NCBI GenBank assembly: GCA_904063045.1
Contig: CAJFCJ010000003.1
Location: forward strand, 1,426,001-1,490,000
DNA: 64,000 bases
Reading direction: 5' to 3'
From: Dimorphilus gyrociliatus
Taxonomy: Eukaryota > Annelida > Polychaeta > Dinophilidae
In this document: positions 48,401-61,934 of the stretch, piece after piece
How positions within the stretch are numbered: position 1 is the first letter of the stretch
Layout: every line of letters begins with the position of its first letter
Notes under the pieces: generated by a model
Database searches by the model: none
The model's input: the letters and a program-made list of their open reading frames with translations, nothing else
Told to the model about the DNA's origin: nothing
Position numbers and translations under genes: made by a program

Positions 48401-49535
48401 GAATCATCCAACGTTCCTTTACATAATTTTATAAGAGAAGCTGTTAAATTGGCTGACGATACTACTTTTTTAAAACAATTAGACAAAGATATGAAATATG
48501 AAGGCGCGAAAAAGATGCCAAAAGAACAAATGATTATGAATAGAATTATTCGAAATGTGCCGCCTATCGTTCCGGAACAAAAGCTACAAATTTTGGCATC
48601 TCCAAAAAATAAAATAATAAATACCAAGATGTCTATAGTTGAAAACAGGAATAGTAATGATATGAAAAGAAAGCAAATGGATAAAGAATCTCCTGTCAAA
48701 GTTTTTGTCGTTCCGAGTACTTCATCTGATATACTACATAAACCAAAAATAACTATTCAAGCCCCTATTGGTATGACCAACGTCATTAACAAACCGATAA
48801 TTCGTACAAGCTTTGAAAAGAATACAACACCTTTATCTCCTGCAAATTCCCAAATTCGTCAACGTTGTAAACCTGTATCTGGAATTGGACAACCAATTAT
48901 TAGATCACCGGCATCGTATGTTTTAAAAATGCCACCTGCTAGTACCATGCCAAATCAAATTAACACAGTAAGTGTATATAACGAAATACTGAATATTAAA
49001 TCTAATTACGATGTTTTTTTAAAAAGCCACCTGAAATAAAGCAAAGAAAGAGAGGACGACCGGTTAAAAAGGATCCTGAAACCTGGAAAGATGCCGCGAT
49101 AAAGTAATTTAGCCTATGAAAATCTGTTAACTGTCGTAAATAATAATCAATTTTTTATTAGATTCATTAACAATGTAATTAGAGTGATAGACACATCAGA
49201 TAAAAGTGAAGGGAGTTAGTATATCTGTTTGCTAATAAGTTGCAAATTTATTTTAAATTTTCTTGTCTACAGTGGTTGCTGATTTTAACAAGCAGTGTTT
49301 AGAAATTCGATCGAATTTACAAGTAAATTGTCAATTTCTCTCCATTTAATTAAATTAATTTTTTTCTATAACGTTACAGGAAGGGACAATAACTTCTTTG
49401 GACAAGTTTCAGACTGAAACTTCAGAGTTAATTAAGTTGTCAACAAATTTGAAACAATCCTCCCGTACTTCAATAAATCGCATTCACAATCAATACCAAA
49501 ACGAAGTCAAACCGTTTGTGCCATTGCAAAAGTGA
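45423..49535 (+). CDS. Large unrecognised protein with AT-hook-like motif
   Basis: Ten exons (45423-45604, 45659-45739, 45800-45924, 45981-46811, 46878-48031, 48089-48967, 49027-49103, 49162-49214, 49273-49322, 49380-49535) give 1195 residues, with every phase consistent. I do not recognise the family. An N-terminal helical domain (RPLIPESIRQFLMRSFL...) leads to a basic stretch (KYRRTSRRIRNKRV), then two large folded-looking regions, for example MVIEKFNINDKARKSRLDI and YLSNDTVCVQRNNHIYLKRS. A Lys/Pro-rich linker follows, then QRKRGRPVKKDPETWKD, which contains the RGRP core of an AT-hook. The C-terminus looks like a coiled coil (TSLDKFQTETSELIKLSTNL). Nuclear, DNA- or chromatin-linked function is a reasonable guess but not shown. 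Confidence 0.78.
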
Positions 49536-49881
49536 TCAAAGGAAGCCTGTCAATGAGTAACTTCTGTACAGTGAAACATTCTGCTTAACCAAATTGGATA
49601 AAACTTTCTGCTAGAGTATAAACTCTGCTGTTCAGTCTTTCATAACAAAACAAATATTATGGGTATTTCTGTCAATTATAAACTTTTAGAGATATATAAA
49701 TTTGCCCTTGCTGACTGAAAGTTACTGTAATTTAATAGTATTGAAGTTGTAGATACATTTTTGTTCAAGTTTTGAAATAAATAAAACAGCTAACTAACAA
49801 TCGTTTACTTCGAACATTAGTTTTATTTTAATTTTAACACAAAATACAGCTGTTTGAAAGTTGTCAACCGATTACAGTCTC
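49536..49881. other. Convergent 3' intergenic gap
   Basis: AT-rich 346 bp; an AATAAA signal lies at about 49779 (aaataaataaaac). No gene seen. Confidence 0.45.
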
Positions 49882-50659
49882 CTATTGTCCTTCTTTCTCT
49901 GCCTGTTTCATACCACTACCGACGGGTCCATGTCTTCTTTCCCAAATCATTCTATGTTTCTGTTTCATGAAAGCATCAACAACGGAGCCAGTCATTCCTA
50001 AATCTCCATACTTCGTGAAGAAATTTCCGGCAGCTACTTCCCATTGCTCCCTTAGATGTTTGCACTTCTCATTGGCATCAGGCGTATAGGGGCCGTAATA
50101 AAATTCACACTCTAATTGACGCTCATGTAGAATATTTAAGATATTAGCATCCACTTGACGATCGCGCTTGAATTGCTCATTAGCTTCATGAATGCAAACT
50201 TGATCTCCAACCCGGCACTCACCAACATCAGGTACTCGTTGGTAGCGACGATGGTAATATTTTGGCCTTTCCTCTGATCGCATAGGTTCAACGATTTTTT
50301 CTGTAAGATGAGAATGAAAACTATAACAGACATCTAAAAAGAAATTCATTGAAATCATAATAATTTTCAGTTACTAAGATCTTTGTTTTTATTGATTTGA
50401 TTTAATAAATATGCTGGAGAATTGTATCAAAATTGCATTACAGTAGTTTATTACGATCTATAGCAATATCTTAAAGATATATTGCTAAAATATGATGTTT
50501 TTATGTGTGTCAAATACAACTTGCTTTATTATCGTTCATAAGATACTTACCGCGAAACACCTTTGCTGGCTTTTCAATTATATTGAAGATATAATATATT
50601 GCCTTATTAAATATACTTCCTTGTTCCATTGCCGCTTTGTAAAGTCTATCATCATCCAT
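49882..50659 (-). CDS. NDUFB10: NADH dehydrogenase 1 beta subcomplex subunit 10
   Basis: Two exons (50659-50551 and 50300-49882) encode 175 residues, close to the human 172. NDUFB10 (PDSW) is an accessory subunit of mitochondrial complex I on the intermembrane-space side. The family pattern is clear: YYHRRYQRVPDVGECRVGDQ, EANEQFKRDRQVDANILNIL and HERQLECEFYYG, with paired Cys residues in Cys-containing segments matching the CX9C-like spacing, and a basic Met/Lys-rich end (MKQKHRMIWERRHG). The first exon supplies MDDDRLYKAAMEQGSIFNK. The intron is 250 nt, longer than average for this window. Confidence 0.94.
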
Positions 50660-51093
50660 TTCTTTAATATTTAACTCTTTAATTCTCCACCGACAAAACT
50701 ATGACCTTGTGTAGGTTTTGGGTACGTCTAAAAGCCATAATCAAACACTCTCATTAAAATTCGATTTTGGTTCATCTTAACACGCTATTAAGCTATACCC
50801 AAAAAGTTTAGCATTTGTTTTAACTCCATTCTTTTACCAGAAATATAAATTATTTTTTTTCCAGTGATGTTAAGTGAAAATTAAAAAAACAATAAATTTT
50901 TTTCCAGTTTCAATAAGACGGCATTGTTTATTTCCATATGTGAAAGTTTATTTCAAGAGTTGCCATATTGTGACAATTGTTAATTCACATATGAACAATC
51001 AGTTATTAATATCTTATAGTCAAACTGAATAGAAATATTTAGTAACAGAACTTTTAAAAACATAAATAATAGAGACAATTATTAACAATCAAC
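50660..51093. other. Gap between NDUFB10 and KIF20A
   Basis: 434 bp, AT-rich. It holds the NDUFB10 promoter and the KIF20A 3' UTR. No gene seen. Confidence 0.45.
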
Positions 51094-54000
51094 CTATTTT
51101 ATCTTCATCTTTGACCGTAATCTCTTGACAATTCCTGAGCCTGCGCTAGACAAAGGTGACGGTGAGTCGTCATTCTTTCTACTCATCATTCGAAAAGGGC
51201 TTCTAAACTTGGATTTCTTGCCAGATCCACTTTTTTTCGAATCAGAAACTACACGAGGAGAAGAATTTCCAAGACTAGGAAAAAGCCTTTTCGAATTATC
51301 TGATAATTTGATAGTTGAAAAATCCGGAAGAAGGCTATCGTCAGTACGCTCCTCGACCGCTGGTAGAAAGGACTGAAACGGTTTGTCAACATTGTGACCG
51401 ACTGGAGGAGAAACGACAACTGGCTTGTTTTCCTTTTCATTCTTTTGATGTCGATTCTTTTCGTCTGTCTTCTTATTGGAACGTTTAATCGGCGTTGAGG
51501 AATCAATACTCATTTGAGTAATATCTGAGAAATACCGTGTTTTATGCAGGGAACTTGTCGATAATGTATCCGTAAGAACCGATGACTTTGTTGAATGAAG
51601 ATCCGATTCCGCTTTTTCTCTAGCTTTTTCCAGCTCTTCCTTCTCTACTTGAAATTTCTCCAAAGTATGTTTATATGCATATTCCATATTCTAGCAGAAA
51701 GAGGAGAATAGTTAATCAATAAATTAATGAATGCTATTTTTATTAAGATACCTGATGTTTCTGGGTTATTTTTTCTAATTGATATTTCATATTCTCGTTT
51801 TCTTTCGCTAATGAAGAGTTTTGTTTTCTCAGCTGCAAAAATTATTTGAATAGGAATTAGTCATAGGTTGTGTAAGGGCGTAAGAGCCTCTAACCTCTTG
51901 TATTTCGAAACCAAATTGCATTTTAGTTGTCGTCAAATCCGTTTGTAATTCTTGTTTTTCCTCTGTAAATTCTTTGAGGGCAGAGAGAGCATCATCTCGT
52001 TTGTTGTTTGCTTCCTCCAATTTATCTTTAAGACTTTCAATCTAAAATAACGACAGATATTATTAAAGATTTCATGTTTGGATAATGACAGACATACTTC
52101 ATGAATATACTTTGCAATAGCAATATTTGAGTCATCATCTATTATCAGTGTTGTTTTTCTCCTTTTACGCGTTGAATTTTGGCATTGTTCCATCATATTC
52201 TCCATTTTTTTCTCGTATTTATCTTCTAGACGAGCCTCTAATTCGTCCATTTCTTCTTGGTGTCTTTCATAGATTTCATTGATTTGTTGCTGGTAACGTT
52301 CAGCTACTTCTTCAGTAACTTCTAACTCAAGTTTTTTATTTTTTGCTTTTTCTCTTCGAAGTTCATTTTCTAATTTCTCTATGATGTCCAATAAATCCGC
52401 TTCATTTGGACAATCAGCGTCTTCTAGTGTTTTGTCGCAATCAAGATCTTCAACTATAACTCTCTTGGGTGTTACTGGAGCTTCCTTAATCACAATATCC
52501 TGTGCTATTGCTGAGTACTTGAGAGCATGAAGAGTTTCATCAAACATAGACGCCCGCTGGTTTATGTTTACAACCATCGCGACTGATGACTTGCCACAAA
52601 GGTAACTTTGAAACAACCTTGTAAGTTTTGAATCACGAAATGGAACAATTAATTTGTTTCTAGGGTTAGTTGTCATCTGATTATGTCTTAGAGCTTTCAT
52701 ACAGCGACCAAGGGCTAGTAAGCTACCATTAATGTTACCGGCTTCTTTTATTTGAAGTCCAACAGCATCTGTTTTCGTGTATCTATGGCATAACCAAAAA
52801 TAATGTACTTACATGAATAACGAGATTTATTTAAATTTTTTACCTTTCAGCACCAGCCAAATCGCAGAAGGATAGGGTACTGACAATAGCTTTTTTCAAA
52901 AACTTCTTATCGTCAGACGATGACTTTGGAACGCACACAAGCTTAAGAGTAAAAATACTGTGACTTCTACTTGAATGTTGATTAAGTTTGGTGGCAGCTA
53001 TGTGCAAATTATTTCTTCCAATTGTAAGTATTTTTGCTGCCTCTTCACTGGACGTTATGAATATTTCTTTTAAGTCTTTGATGTATGGAATTTTTCTCGT
53101 ATCTTGACCCAATTTTAACGTTGGTCTTCTCTTTTTCCTCAGCGGTAAAGGACTTAGAAGGTCATAAATGTACTCATTGTAAATTTCAGCGTAGGAGACC
53201 CATAAAGAGTATGTATACTTCGACTTATCCATTGAAGGATCAAGATCGAAATTGAAAATATTTTGAACTCTCTCTATATCTACTTCTGATCCCAAAGAAC
53301 TTTTTGAACAACTAGTTGTGGTTGTCGTAATGGAATTTAAAGATTTTGTTTCCTCAGAGTCAGAAGATAGATTGTTTAGCATCTCAAAAACATCTTCTCG
53401 TAATTTAATTTCAGCTTGTAATTGAGCTGCCGACAAATAAACAACATCAGAAAACATAGTCGGTCTTATTTTGGGTTCTTTATCAATGGAGTCGTGTAAC
53501 GTGTTGAAAATGATATCAATAGATCTTGGCAGCAGCCCGGGATTAGTACTATCTCCTTGTATTGTGTAAGTTTTGCCACTTTCGAAAAGGTCAATAGTTA
53601 AAACGCTTTAAAAGTTAAACTTTTTACTTTCTCACCTGTTAGTTACACCGTACGTGAATAGGAGAGCATTTCTGCCAGCTATAAATTTTTTAACGGAATA
53701 TTCTAAAGTAGAGCTGAAAAGTTGGTCTTGACTAGCGTCTTCGTTAAAAATCTTAGAGAAAGCAAATCTATGAATTTGACGACCTCTTCCCCTTTGTGAA
53801 TTTTTAAAAGTGTGAGATTCGGGTGGCGCATTTGTCAGTAAAACAGTATCTGACACCAACTCCATACAATCCTTAGAAAAAATGCGAATTAATATTACAG
53901 AATTTAATGATCATAACTATATCAAAATTACCCGATCCTCGTTATTCACTCTCTCATCTATTGTAAACGGTCGTATTCTAAGGTAAACATGAAGGGCATT

Positions 54001-54159
54001 TTCGATTTCATTATGCTTTGCAATGGTTTGATTAACATCCAAGAAGTCAGGACTCAAATTTCGCTTAATATCTTTAACTTCTGGAATTCTCGAGTCGTCA
54101 GCTTCAATTAATTCGACATCCTCCTCCATCAGAGAGATAGGTCTATTATCACTGTTCAT
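51094..54159 (-). CDS. KIF20A: Mitotic kinesin-6, KIF20A type
   Basis: Seven exons (54159-53932, 53871-53636, 53578-52844, 52782-52098, 52041-51895, 51832-51752, 51690-51094) give 902 residues (human KIF20A 890). The motor starts at HVYLRIRPF. It has the P-loop GVTNSGKT (split by an intron at NS), a long kinesin-6-type insertion rich in Ser/Thr before the YAEIYNEYIYDLLSPL block, switch I NQHSSRSHS, switch II DLAGAERYTK and the GNINGSLLALGRCMKALR segment. A coiled-coil stalk follows (EADLLDIIEKLENELRREKA), and the C-tail is basic and Ser-Pro-rich, ending RSPFRMMSRKNDDSPSPL. KIF20A/MKLP2 relocates the chromosomal passenger complex to the spindle midzone in cytokinesis. KIF20B is less likely because of its much longer stalk. 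Confidence 0.95.
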
Positions 54160-55873
54160 TATCTTGCTAAAGCCTTTTTGAAAAGTGCAATATATTGTCT
54201 ATAAAACTTCATATTTAGTCATAGAAAATTTCTAAGCAAATAAAGCTACCTGAAGTTGATTTGGTCTTATAATAAATTCGATAAAAACATTAACTCTTAT
54301 TCGAATGAATAACCGTTACAGGACCCGGAATAAACGTATGTCCAAAAGTTCGTAAATGCGATGTCCAGATTCGCCATTTTGAATTGTCAGGTTGCATTGT
54401 CCTAGCGTACAAAAGATTAAAAATACAATTTAAAGTATACTGTAACAATTTACAACAGAACAAAAAAATAAAATATCAAAGAAAAATATAATTAATTTTT
54501 ATAAACAAAAATTATATTTTCAAGCAAAATTTGATAGTATATGTACAAACGTCCAGAAACCAAAAATAGGTACTGGAGAAGTTATACATTATTGAAGATT
54601 TTGTTTAAAAATTTAGATTAAAAGTAGCTATTTATAGTATTAAAGCAAACAAGCACAGAAAGAGAAATAGCAAATACATTGAGACTAGAGAATCTTTTAA
54701 GCACAGTTTATAAATAGCAAAGATTTTAAGACATTACGTATGTCTTCACAAGAGAATTTCTGTTTTATGTGTGACCTGTATTCTGAAATCATAAAAATCT
54801 ACAAAGAATGAAAAGGGAGGGAAATAAAATAAAGTATCTCATAAATACAATATGACTATTCGCTGCGAAAACTTTATCATTTCCTACAAGCAAATTAAAT
54901 AGATCATAATAACGGAGAAGAATATCTAACAGCTTCTTCAAATGATAAATCGTTCAATGATTATTGTAAAAGCTAATTATTATCAATATTTCAAGTACTG
55001 TAGGCACTGATAAAGCCATAATTTGTTTTCTTTCAAAGGTTGCTCTAACAAATAGCTCTTAGTTTAAAATACAGTTGAACATTTGAAAACAAAAATAAAG
55101 GTAAAAAACTCTTATTCTATTTTACATCTAATTTGCGTACTTTTATATTATCATTGCAACTGAGGAATAATATGAATAGTTTATTCAAATGATACTTTTA
55201 GCTAAGTTAGATAAGAGAGAAGAAAATTAAAGTTTTTAGTTATTAATTGTATGTAAGGGGATAAGCAGGTTACGAATACTCATTATTTGCATAGTTAGGC
55301 CTCTCGTCGATATAAATCGACTCAATTTTCAAGAAATATACCTGAATAGTTAGGCGTGAAGGACATTAGGCAACTTCGTGTTTAAAAAATACTATTAGAG
55401 TTTGTACTATTTTACTCTATCCTATTGATTGTATCAACAGTGAACTTGTAAGGTAGGTTTTCTTACATTCAACTATATTGTATTGATAAAATAAGTTTTA
55501 CGATCCATCTATTAAATACATGGATAATGTACCTTTATATAAAACCTGTAACAAAAGAAAAAATTTTTAGGCCTGATCATGGGATTGATTTTCATTGTAT
55601 TATTCAAAATAATTTTTCCTGGTGCAGTGCACTGTACTGTACGAATCACTAATAGTAGAGTAAAGGATTATAGAAATTATACATCTAGTAATAATTTCAT
55701 TTTAATTTAATTCTTTTAAATATTGATTACTACACTACTTTATTGACATTCGTATATTTTAATCTTGATTTTATTGGAATATTTTACCTAACTACGCTTT
55801 TTTTTATGTTAGAATTTGTTATTCAAGCAAAAAAGAATCTCGTCAATTGTGATAATTCCTGACATAAATTGAT
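54160..55873. other. Divergent 1.7-kb intergenic region
   Basis: AT-rich sequence between KIF20A and the SLC17 gene. No supported exon, RNA gene or repeat beyond short AT tracts. Confidence 0.5.
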
Positions 55874-58178
55874 ATGGAAAACTCTAAACAAATTGGTAAA
55901 TATAACGTTAAATTTTTTCATTGAGAAAAATCAGGATAATTAGTTCAATAGATTGTAGTTTGAATGACGATATAAACTTTTCTTTTTGAACATTTTATAT
56001 ATTGTACTAAAATTAAAAGTCTACTTTTTCTGTATTTGTTAACGTGTATTATTATATAATAGTTACATTATTTTATTATTGTATTCATTCTCATATATAA
56101 ATTTATATATACTAATATATATACAGTATATATATATATATAGTATACAGTCTACACCATACATTAATTTATTAGTATATTTTACCATATTTAGTTATTA
56201 TTTCACTTGTTAAGCTTAATTTTTGACTGATTTTTTGTTTGTTTTACAGTTCGAAGTTATCGACTAATTTGTTCTTATAGATTGATTTTAGCTGCCATAA
56301 TATTCTTATGTCTTTTGAATCTTTATTTACAAAGAGTGGGAATGAGTGTAGCCATTGTTTGTATGGTTAACCATACAGCTATTAAACAATCCTCTGAAGC
56401 GAATGCGTCGACCCTAAATTCGTCACTGTGTCCTGGTTTATCAGTTAATGAGTCAAATCCTACAAAAGACGGGCCTTTTGAATATGATAAACCTCAGCAA
56501 GGACATATTTTAGGAGGCTTTTTTTATGGCTATCTTATCAGTCAAATCCCAGGAGGCATATTAGCTGAAAAATTTGGCGGGAAAAAAGTTTTTCTAATTT
56601 TCTCTTCTATTTCGACATTAGCAACTATTCTGACTCCAATAGGAGCTCATTTAGGTTTCGGATATTTGATAGCATTAAGAGTTTTAGTTGGTTTCGGATC
56701 GGTAACAATGTCTTTTTTATTTACATAAAACAATATTACATTATTTAAATTGTTAGGGAGCCGCCTTTCCAACAATGCACGCAGTATGGGGAAAATGGGC
56801 ACCCCCTCTTGAGAGATCAAAATTAGTATCTGTGTCATACGGAGGTACTTTTCTCATTAGAACTGTAACAAGAATATTTTTATTTGAAACGAAAATATTC
56901 TACAGGTGCAATGATGGGATCAGTTTTGGCTCTTCCTCTGTCTGGTGCTCTTTGCGAGTATGGATATGCCGGAGGATGGCCGTCTATTTTCTATACAACA
57001 GGTTCTTAAACCTAACAAAATTTGCATGCACTAACATACTTATCAACGTAATAGTAATACTAATATTAATAGTAAATGCATATATAATAACTTTAAAGGA
57101 ATAACAACGATCATCTTTCTTATTATCTGGCTGCTTTTCGTTAGTGATACTCCACAGAAGCATAAATTGATTACAGAGGATGAAAAATTTTATATATCAA
57201 ATAGTCTAAAAGGACAAGTATCTGAAAAATCGAACAAGGTACAATTACATTTTATCAAAAAGAGTTATCAGTAATAGGCTCTATTTATGCAATCAATTGC
57301 ATAGGGTAAAACACCATGGTTCGAATTTCTTAAATCGCGAGCTGTATGGGCTATTTGTGTTGCAAATTTTACGTCTGATTGGGGATTATATACTTTTCTT
57401 ACCAATATTCCTACCTTTTTACATGAAGTTTTAAAATTCGACATTGAATCGGTAATCTATTCGAAAGCAGGATTTACTTTTGAAATAGTTAATGCTATAT
57501 ATTTTTTACGTTCCTCACAGAACGGATTATTTTCTGCTTTACCATGGATAGGGCTGTGGATAAATATGACTATATCTCCAATTATTGCGGATAAATTGAT
57601 TTCTACCTCTAAACTTTCTGTTCAGAATACTAGAAAGTTAATGAACTCAATCGGTAATATTTCTTTCCATTGATAAAACTATCTTATCTTTTATATCTAA
57701 ATTAAAAATTGTCTTTTATTTAGGCGGAATTGGCTCGGCAGCATGTTTAGTTGGGGTTGCTTTTACGGATTGTAGAAGCTATTTCCTCGCTATAGCCTTA
57801 TTGACATTAGGAGTAACTTTGAGTGGATCTCATTATTCGGGTTTCTTGGTAAATCACATGGATATTGCTCCTAAATATGCCGGAACATTATTTGGAATTT
57901 CTAACATGATAGGATCGATTTCTGGTTTTGTAGCACCAACATTGGTTGGTATAATTACTAAAGATGTATGTATTCGTTTTCTATCAAGTATCTATCAATA
58001 AAGTCCTAATATCGCTTAGCAAACAAAAGCCCAATGGATGATTGTATTTTTCCTTTCGGCTGGAGTGCTGGTTTTTGGTTCCGTTGTCTTTATCATATTC
58101 GGCAGGGGAGACCTGCAAAAGTGGGCTGAAGAGAAGGAAGATAAAAAGCCAGACATAGAGTTGAAAACTATGCTTTAG
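55874..58178 (+). CDS. SLC17A5: SLC17 family anion transporter, sialin-like
   Basis: Nine exons (55874-55895, 56250-56701, 56757-56844, 56906-57001, 57099-57238, 57305-57451, 57521-57653, 57724-57965, 58020-58178) give 492 residues, the length of human sialin (495). The major-facilitator fold is evident, with about twelve helices. The short first exon gives MENSKQI. The TM1-2 loop carries Asn-X-Ser/Thr sites ([16 protein letters not shown]). Key segments are [76 protein letters not shown] and [20 protein letters not shown]. These are closest to sialin (SLC17A5), the lysosomal sialic-acid/proton symporter. The C-tail does not show a clear dileucine lysosomal signal, so vesicular or plasma-membrane members of the family remain possible. 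Confidence 0.88.
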
Positions 58179-58670
58179 TTTATTTTGCATTTTAAGCATA
58201 GGATATATCAGTTTGTTTGGATCTTAGAGACTTTTCATTTGGATTTTGTAGAAAAGAGATATAAATTTATCTATTTATTTAAATATTTATTTCTATATAT
58301 GGCAATATTTTTTCTTCAATTTCCAAAAAGTATACCTTTTTTCTTATGAGTTTGCACGCTGTTTTTTAGGTAAATTATCATTGAATGCTTTTCTTTCTAA
58401 CAATGTTAAGTATTCAATACTGCAGATAAGTACTATGTGTCATATTGTTTCATGTTTTCAGAATTTTCTTCCTAGTTGAAATGTTGAGAATAAAATAAAA
58501 TTAGTTGTACCTAGTTAGAGGATTTTAAGATTTTTATTAAATTAGCAATAATGATATCATTAACAAAGAAGGAAGGAAAACCCTTTTTTCCTTAATCAAC
58601 TACTTAACAAAGTGCATAAGTAATAATTACAATAATAATCCAAAGGAAAACATAAAATGCTTATATTTCG
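58179..58670. other. Convergent 3' gap
   Basis: 492 bp with AATAAA-type signals (for example aaaataaaat near 58492). No gene seen. Confidence 0.45.
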
Positions 58671-61095
58671 TTAGTTACTCTTCTTTAATTTATTTGAAAA
58701 TGGTGCAAAATCTTCGTATTCGGAACGTTTGGCTGTTGTTGAAACTTTTTTCATAAAGTATAAAGCGAAATAGCCTGTAATTTAAAATAAATCATTAGTG
58801 AATTAACTATTGAATTAGTTTCGACTTGAGTGTTTTCTAGTACCTCCAACAATTATTAAAGTTATTATAAACTTTGATAGAATACTTCCATAGAATAGGA
58901 TATACCACAGAAATCTAAGTAGAGGTACAGTCAAGACTATGAACCAGCAAATAAAGTTGACTAAATCGTGAGGTCTTCTACCATATGTCCTTTTGTGACC
59001 TATTTTAAAGCAACCGTTCTTGGAAAAGTGGTCGAAGATTTCATCCTTTAGTTTGGAGATAATATTGATCAACTAAGAACAGAAATTTAATGTAACCTAC
59101 TTTCTTAGCAAAAGTCTTATATAACCAATCAGAAGCTTCCTTATCACTATCAGTAGGAATATCTTTTATTGGTATCCGTCTAAAAAATTTATTTCACATT
59201 TAGATAAAGCTAGATGTTACTAAAAACAATATGAAAAACCTGCAATATAGCTCAGCTTTAGTAGGCTTTCCATCAAAGATTGATTGAACAGTTGGCGTTG
59301 CGCCGTCTTTTCTAAATCCTATTGTTATATCCCAAACTGCATCGACTGAAAAATAATTAATAATATTATTACAGTCTTTCAAGTTGATGAGTTTCCTCAA
59401 TAGTTTAGCTTATACATTTATCTTTAATGCCTTCCATTGTCAAAACAAATCCCTTTGTTCTGGGAAGCAAAGTATGCTTCAATTGAGGCAGGTTATTTTT
59501 CGCTGCAAATTTATTACTTTCTTCTAGTTTCTTTTCAGAAAATCGGGTTCCTTCGCAAAACATCAACAACTAAAGAAGGTAAATAAATGTCTATTTATTA
59601 TGTAGGATTTGTTAGTAGTATTTCTATCATTTTGAAATGCATGTATGTATAATAACTTAAAAACGAATTAATTGATACATCTCACAAAATTGATAAATGT
59701 TTCATATCGTATTATCTAAATTATTTTTTATTATCAAAGGAAAACCTTGATAATAGTAATTTTACATACAGGAGCAAGTGAACTAGTTTTTCTTTAATTC
59801 TCTAAATATAGAAATCGAACTCCTAGTTTTGATAAAAATCGGCAGATGGCATTAAAAAAAACACTATACAGGGTTTAGTTTTCAAAAAGGCCTATTTGTA
59901 ACATTTTCAAAGTATTAAAATGTTAAACGTTAATGATATTTAACCTAGGATTAGATAAAGTCAAAAATCCGATAATTATGGTAATTAAATATTTATCGGC
60001 ATAACAAATTACTATTTTATGAGTGTATACGTTTTTTTTCTATCTAAAAAATGGTTTTATAATAAACCTAAATATTGTTTTCTCTATTGTGAAAATATTT
60101 GCAAACTGGGTCTACCTACCGTTATATTATATCCAGGAGGATATTCGTGCAGAAATTGTAAATCTCTTGTAATAATTTTCCTATCTTTTTCCCATGATCT
60201 TTTCAAAAATATTGATTCTGTAAATACCCATGCCCACCCAAAAATTGGGACATATTTCAGTGAGTTCTTTACGAAAACTTTTGTCGTCTGCGGAGAAAGG
60301 TCAAATATTTATTAGATGTCTTTTTTAATAATTTTTTACTAATTTCTGTTTTACTAACGGGTAGGATGCCAATTCGTTCGCTTATTATCCATGTCATTAA
60401 CCAATCAATGTCATACTTGTGATTCATTAGAATCAATGTATTCTCATGTCCTATCGATGAACAGTCTTCTTCATTTTCGAAATGCAATGTCACATCACTA
60501 CCTGACCACCATTGAGCAAAGAAGGCTAATTCTGTTAAAATTGAGAACGGTGAAAACTCATTAGAGCATGTATAGCATTGAAACTCTATGCTTATATTTT
60601 TCAATACAGAACATTTAAGATGTTTAAGGTATGCTCTTCAGTTTAACTAGTAAAGGGATACATGCTGTAAACAACATTGGCCTAATAACGATTCCCCAAT
60701 ATTCTACATATACACATATATATATATATATGTGTATGCGTCTGTGTGTGCGCGTTTAGTAAAATACATGTAATCGATAACACAGTTCATATGTTCAGAC
60801 TGTAATGTGGCAGAGTGGAAAAACTGGAACACGTTCTATGGACTATAACGAATTAAAGAAAAGTAAATTCATTCTACTCACGAGACCACAAGGAATAGGC
60901 CAAATGAACTATGATTTTCCTATATACATTCTCCGATAATCTCCACACGAGTAAATAAGTGAGAAGCATAGCAAAAGTGATAATTAATCCAGAAGTGAAA
61001 AATATATAAAAAAATACAAGGTGAACTATGCTCCATGTCTTTACATCACTCCATTTAAGTTTTTTCAATACTTCTTTGGGCTTCAGAGAGATCAT
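58671..61095 (-). CDS. 1-acylglycerol-3-phosphate O-acyltransferase, AGPAT3/4 type
   Basis: Eight exons (61095-60882, 60531-60359, 60287-60120, 59569-59416, 59345-59240, 59179-59101, 59072-58844, 58774-58671) give 408 residues. The enzyme converts lysophosphatidic acid to phosphatidic acid in ER or Golgi membranes. An N-terminal membrane helix (VHLVFFYIFFTSGLIITFAM) is followed by the catalytic block I, LILMNHKYDIDWLM, which has the NHX4D motif (Asn-His-Lys-Tyr-Asp-Ile-Asp). Block III is LLMFCEGTRFSEKK with the conserved EGTR, and block IV is LKHTLLPRTKGF. The C-terminal region (RRPHDLVNFICWFIVLTVPL) supplies one or two more helices, as in AGPAT3 and AGPAT4. Which paralogue is ambiguous. Intron 1 (60532-60881) holds a symmetric TA/CA microsatellite (about 60711-60735), and intron 3 (59570-60119) is 550 nt. 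Confidence 0.92.
60709..60738. repeat. Palindromic TA/CA microsatellite in AGPAT intron 1
   Basis: An ACACATATAT-ATATATGTGT symmetric run, followed by a GT-rich stretch to about 60752. Confidence 0.75.
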
Positions 61096-61934
61096 AGTTA
61101 AATTATGAAAGATAAGATTTCAAGAATTTTTTTTACGAATCTCTACGCCAAAGCGTACGAGTGGAAATGAACGGGACACGTAAAATCGCTAAACCTCTGA
61201 GCACAGATAAAAGGTCAAAAATAGGCCTACGATAGTGCGTTCTTTATTGATAACAAAAATAATTCATTTAACATCCGATAAAACAGTTGCCGTCAAAATT
61301 CAAAGGCTTCTGAAGGTTAATTTCCGAAGACTTGATCTCGAAAGTGCTTTTGAAATCTGTTTGCTTTCACTGACAATTTCATATGATGCTTCGAACGCTG
61401 ACGATGAATATAGGCCAAGTCCTTTGCTTTCTTCTTCGCTGTTTCTCCTTTTACGAAAAATTAAAATTAACTTATATTCAGAACGAACTTTGTTTTGAAG
61501 AATATATAAGCCTAGGGTTAAAAATTTAACAGAAAAATTATCAAAGTTGAACAGTATGTATCTGATAAAGCCAAAGATGAACTTTCAGCAAAATTATAAC
61601 ATCACACTCTCCTTATGGGAGATAGGTGTCGCTTTAATTAATTAAAGCATTAAAATAATCTTTTTTATGCTAAATGGTGAAATATTTTTTAAGTACACAC
61701 AGAGTATATTATATACTAAAATGTTGTAATATCCTTTGTTACGCCATCTTTTTTTGTTCTATGAACATTGCAACACTGTTATTTCTTACTTCATGCGAAA
61801 TTTGCATTTTCTAAACTGATATATTTAGCGTTTTTAGTGCTCTTAATCAAGTAAGTTTACGTGAATGGCTTTTAAAAACTGATATAATAACTTCGTTTAG
61901 AATTTGCTATTTCGTGCTACTTTTCTAGTTATTT
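61096..61934. other. Gap between AGPAT and ZNF622
   Basis: 839 bp holding the AGPAT promoter and ZNF622 3' UTR. Short open frames here (61235-61498) show no family likeness. Nothing supported. Confidence 0.4.

Noticed and set aside
48334-48699. 121-codon minus-strand frame
   Set aside because: Antisense to exon 6 of the 45423-49535 gene; hydrophobic composition reflects Lys/Asn-rich coding on the other strand.
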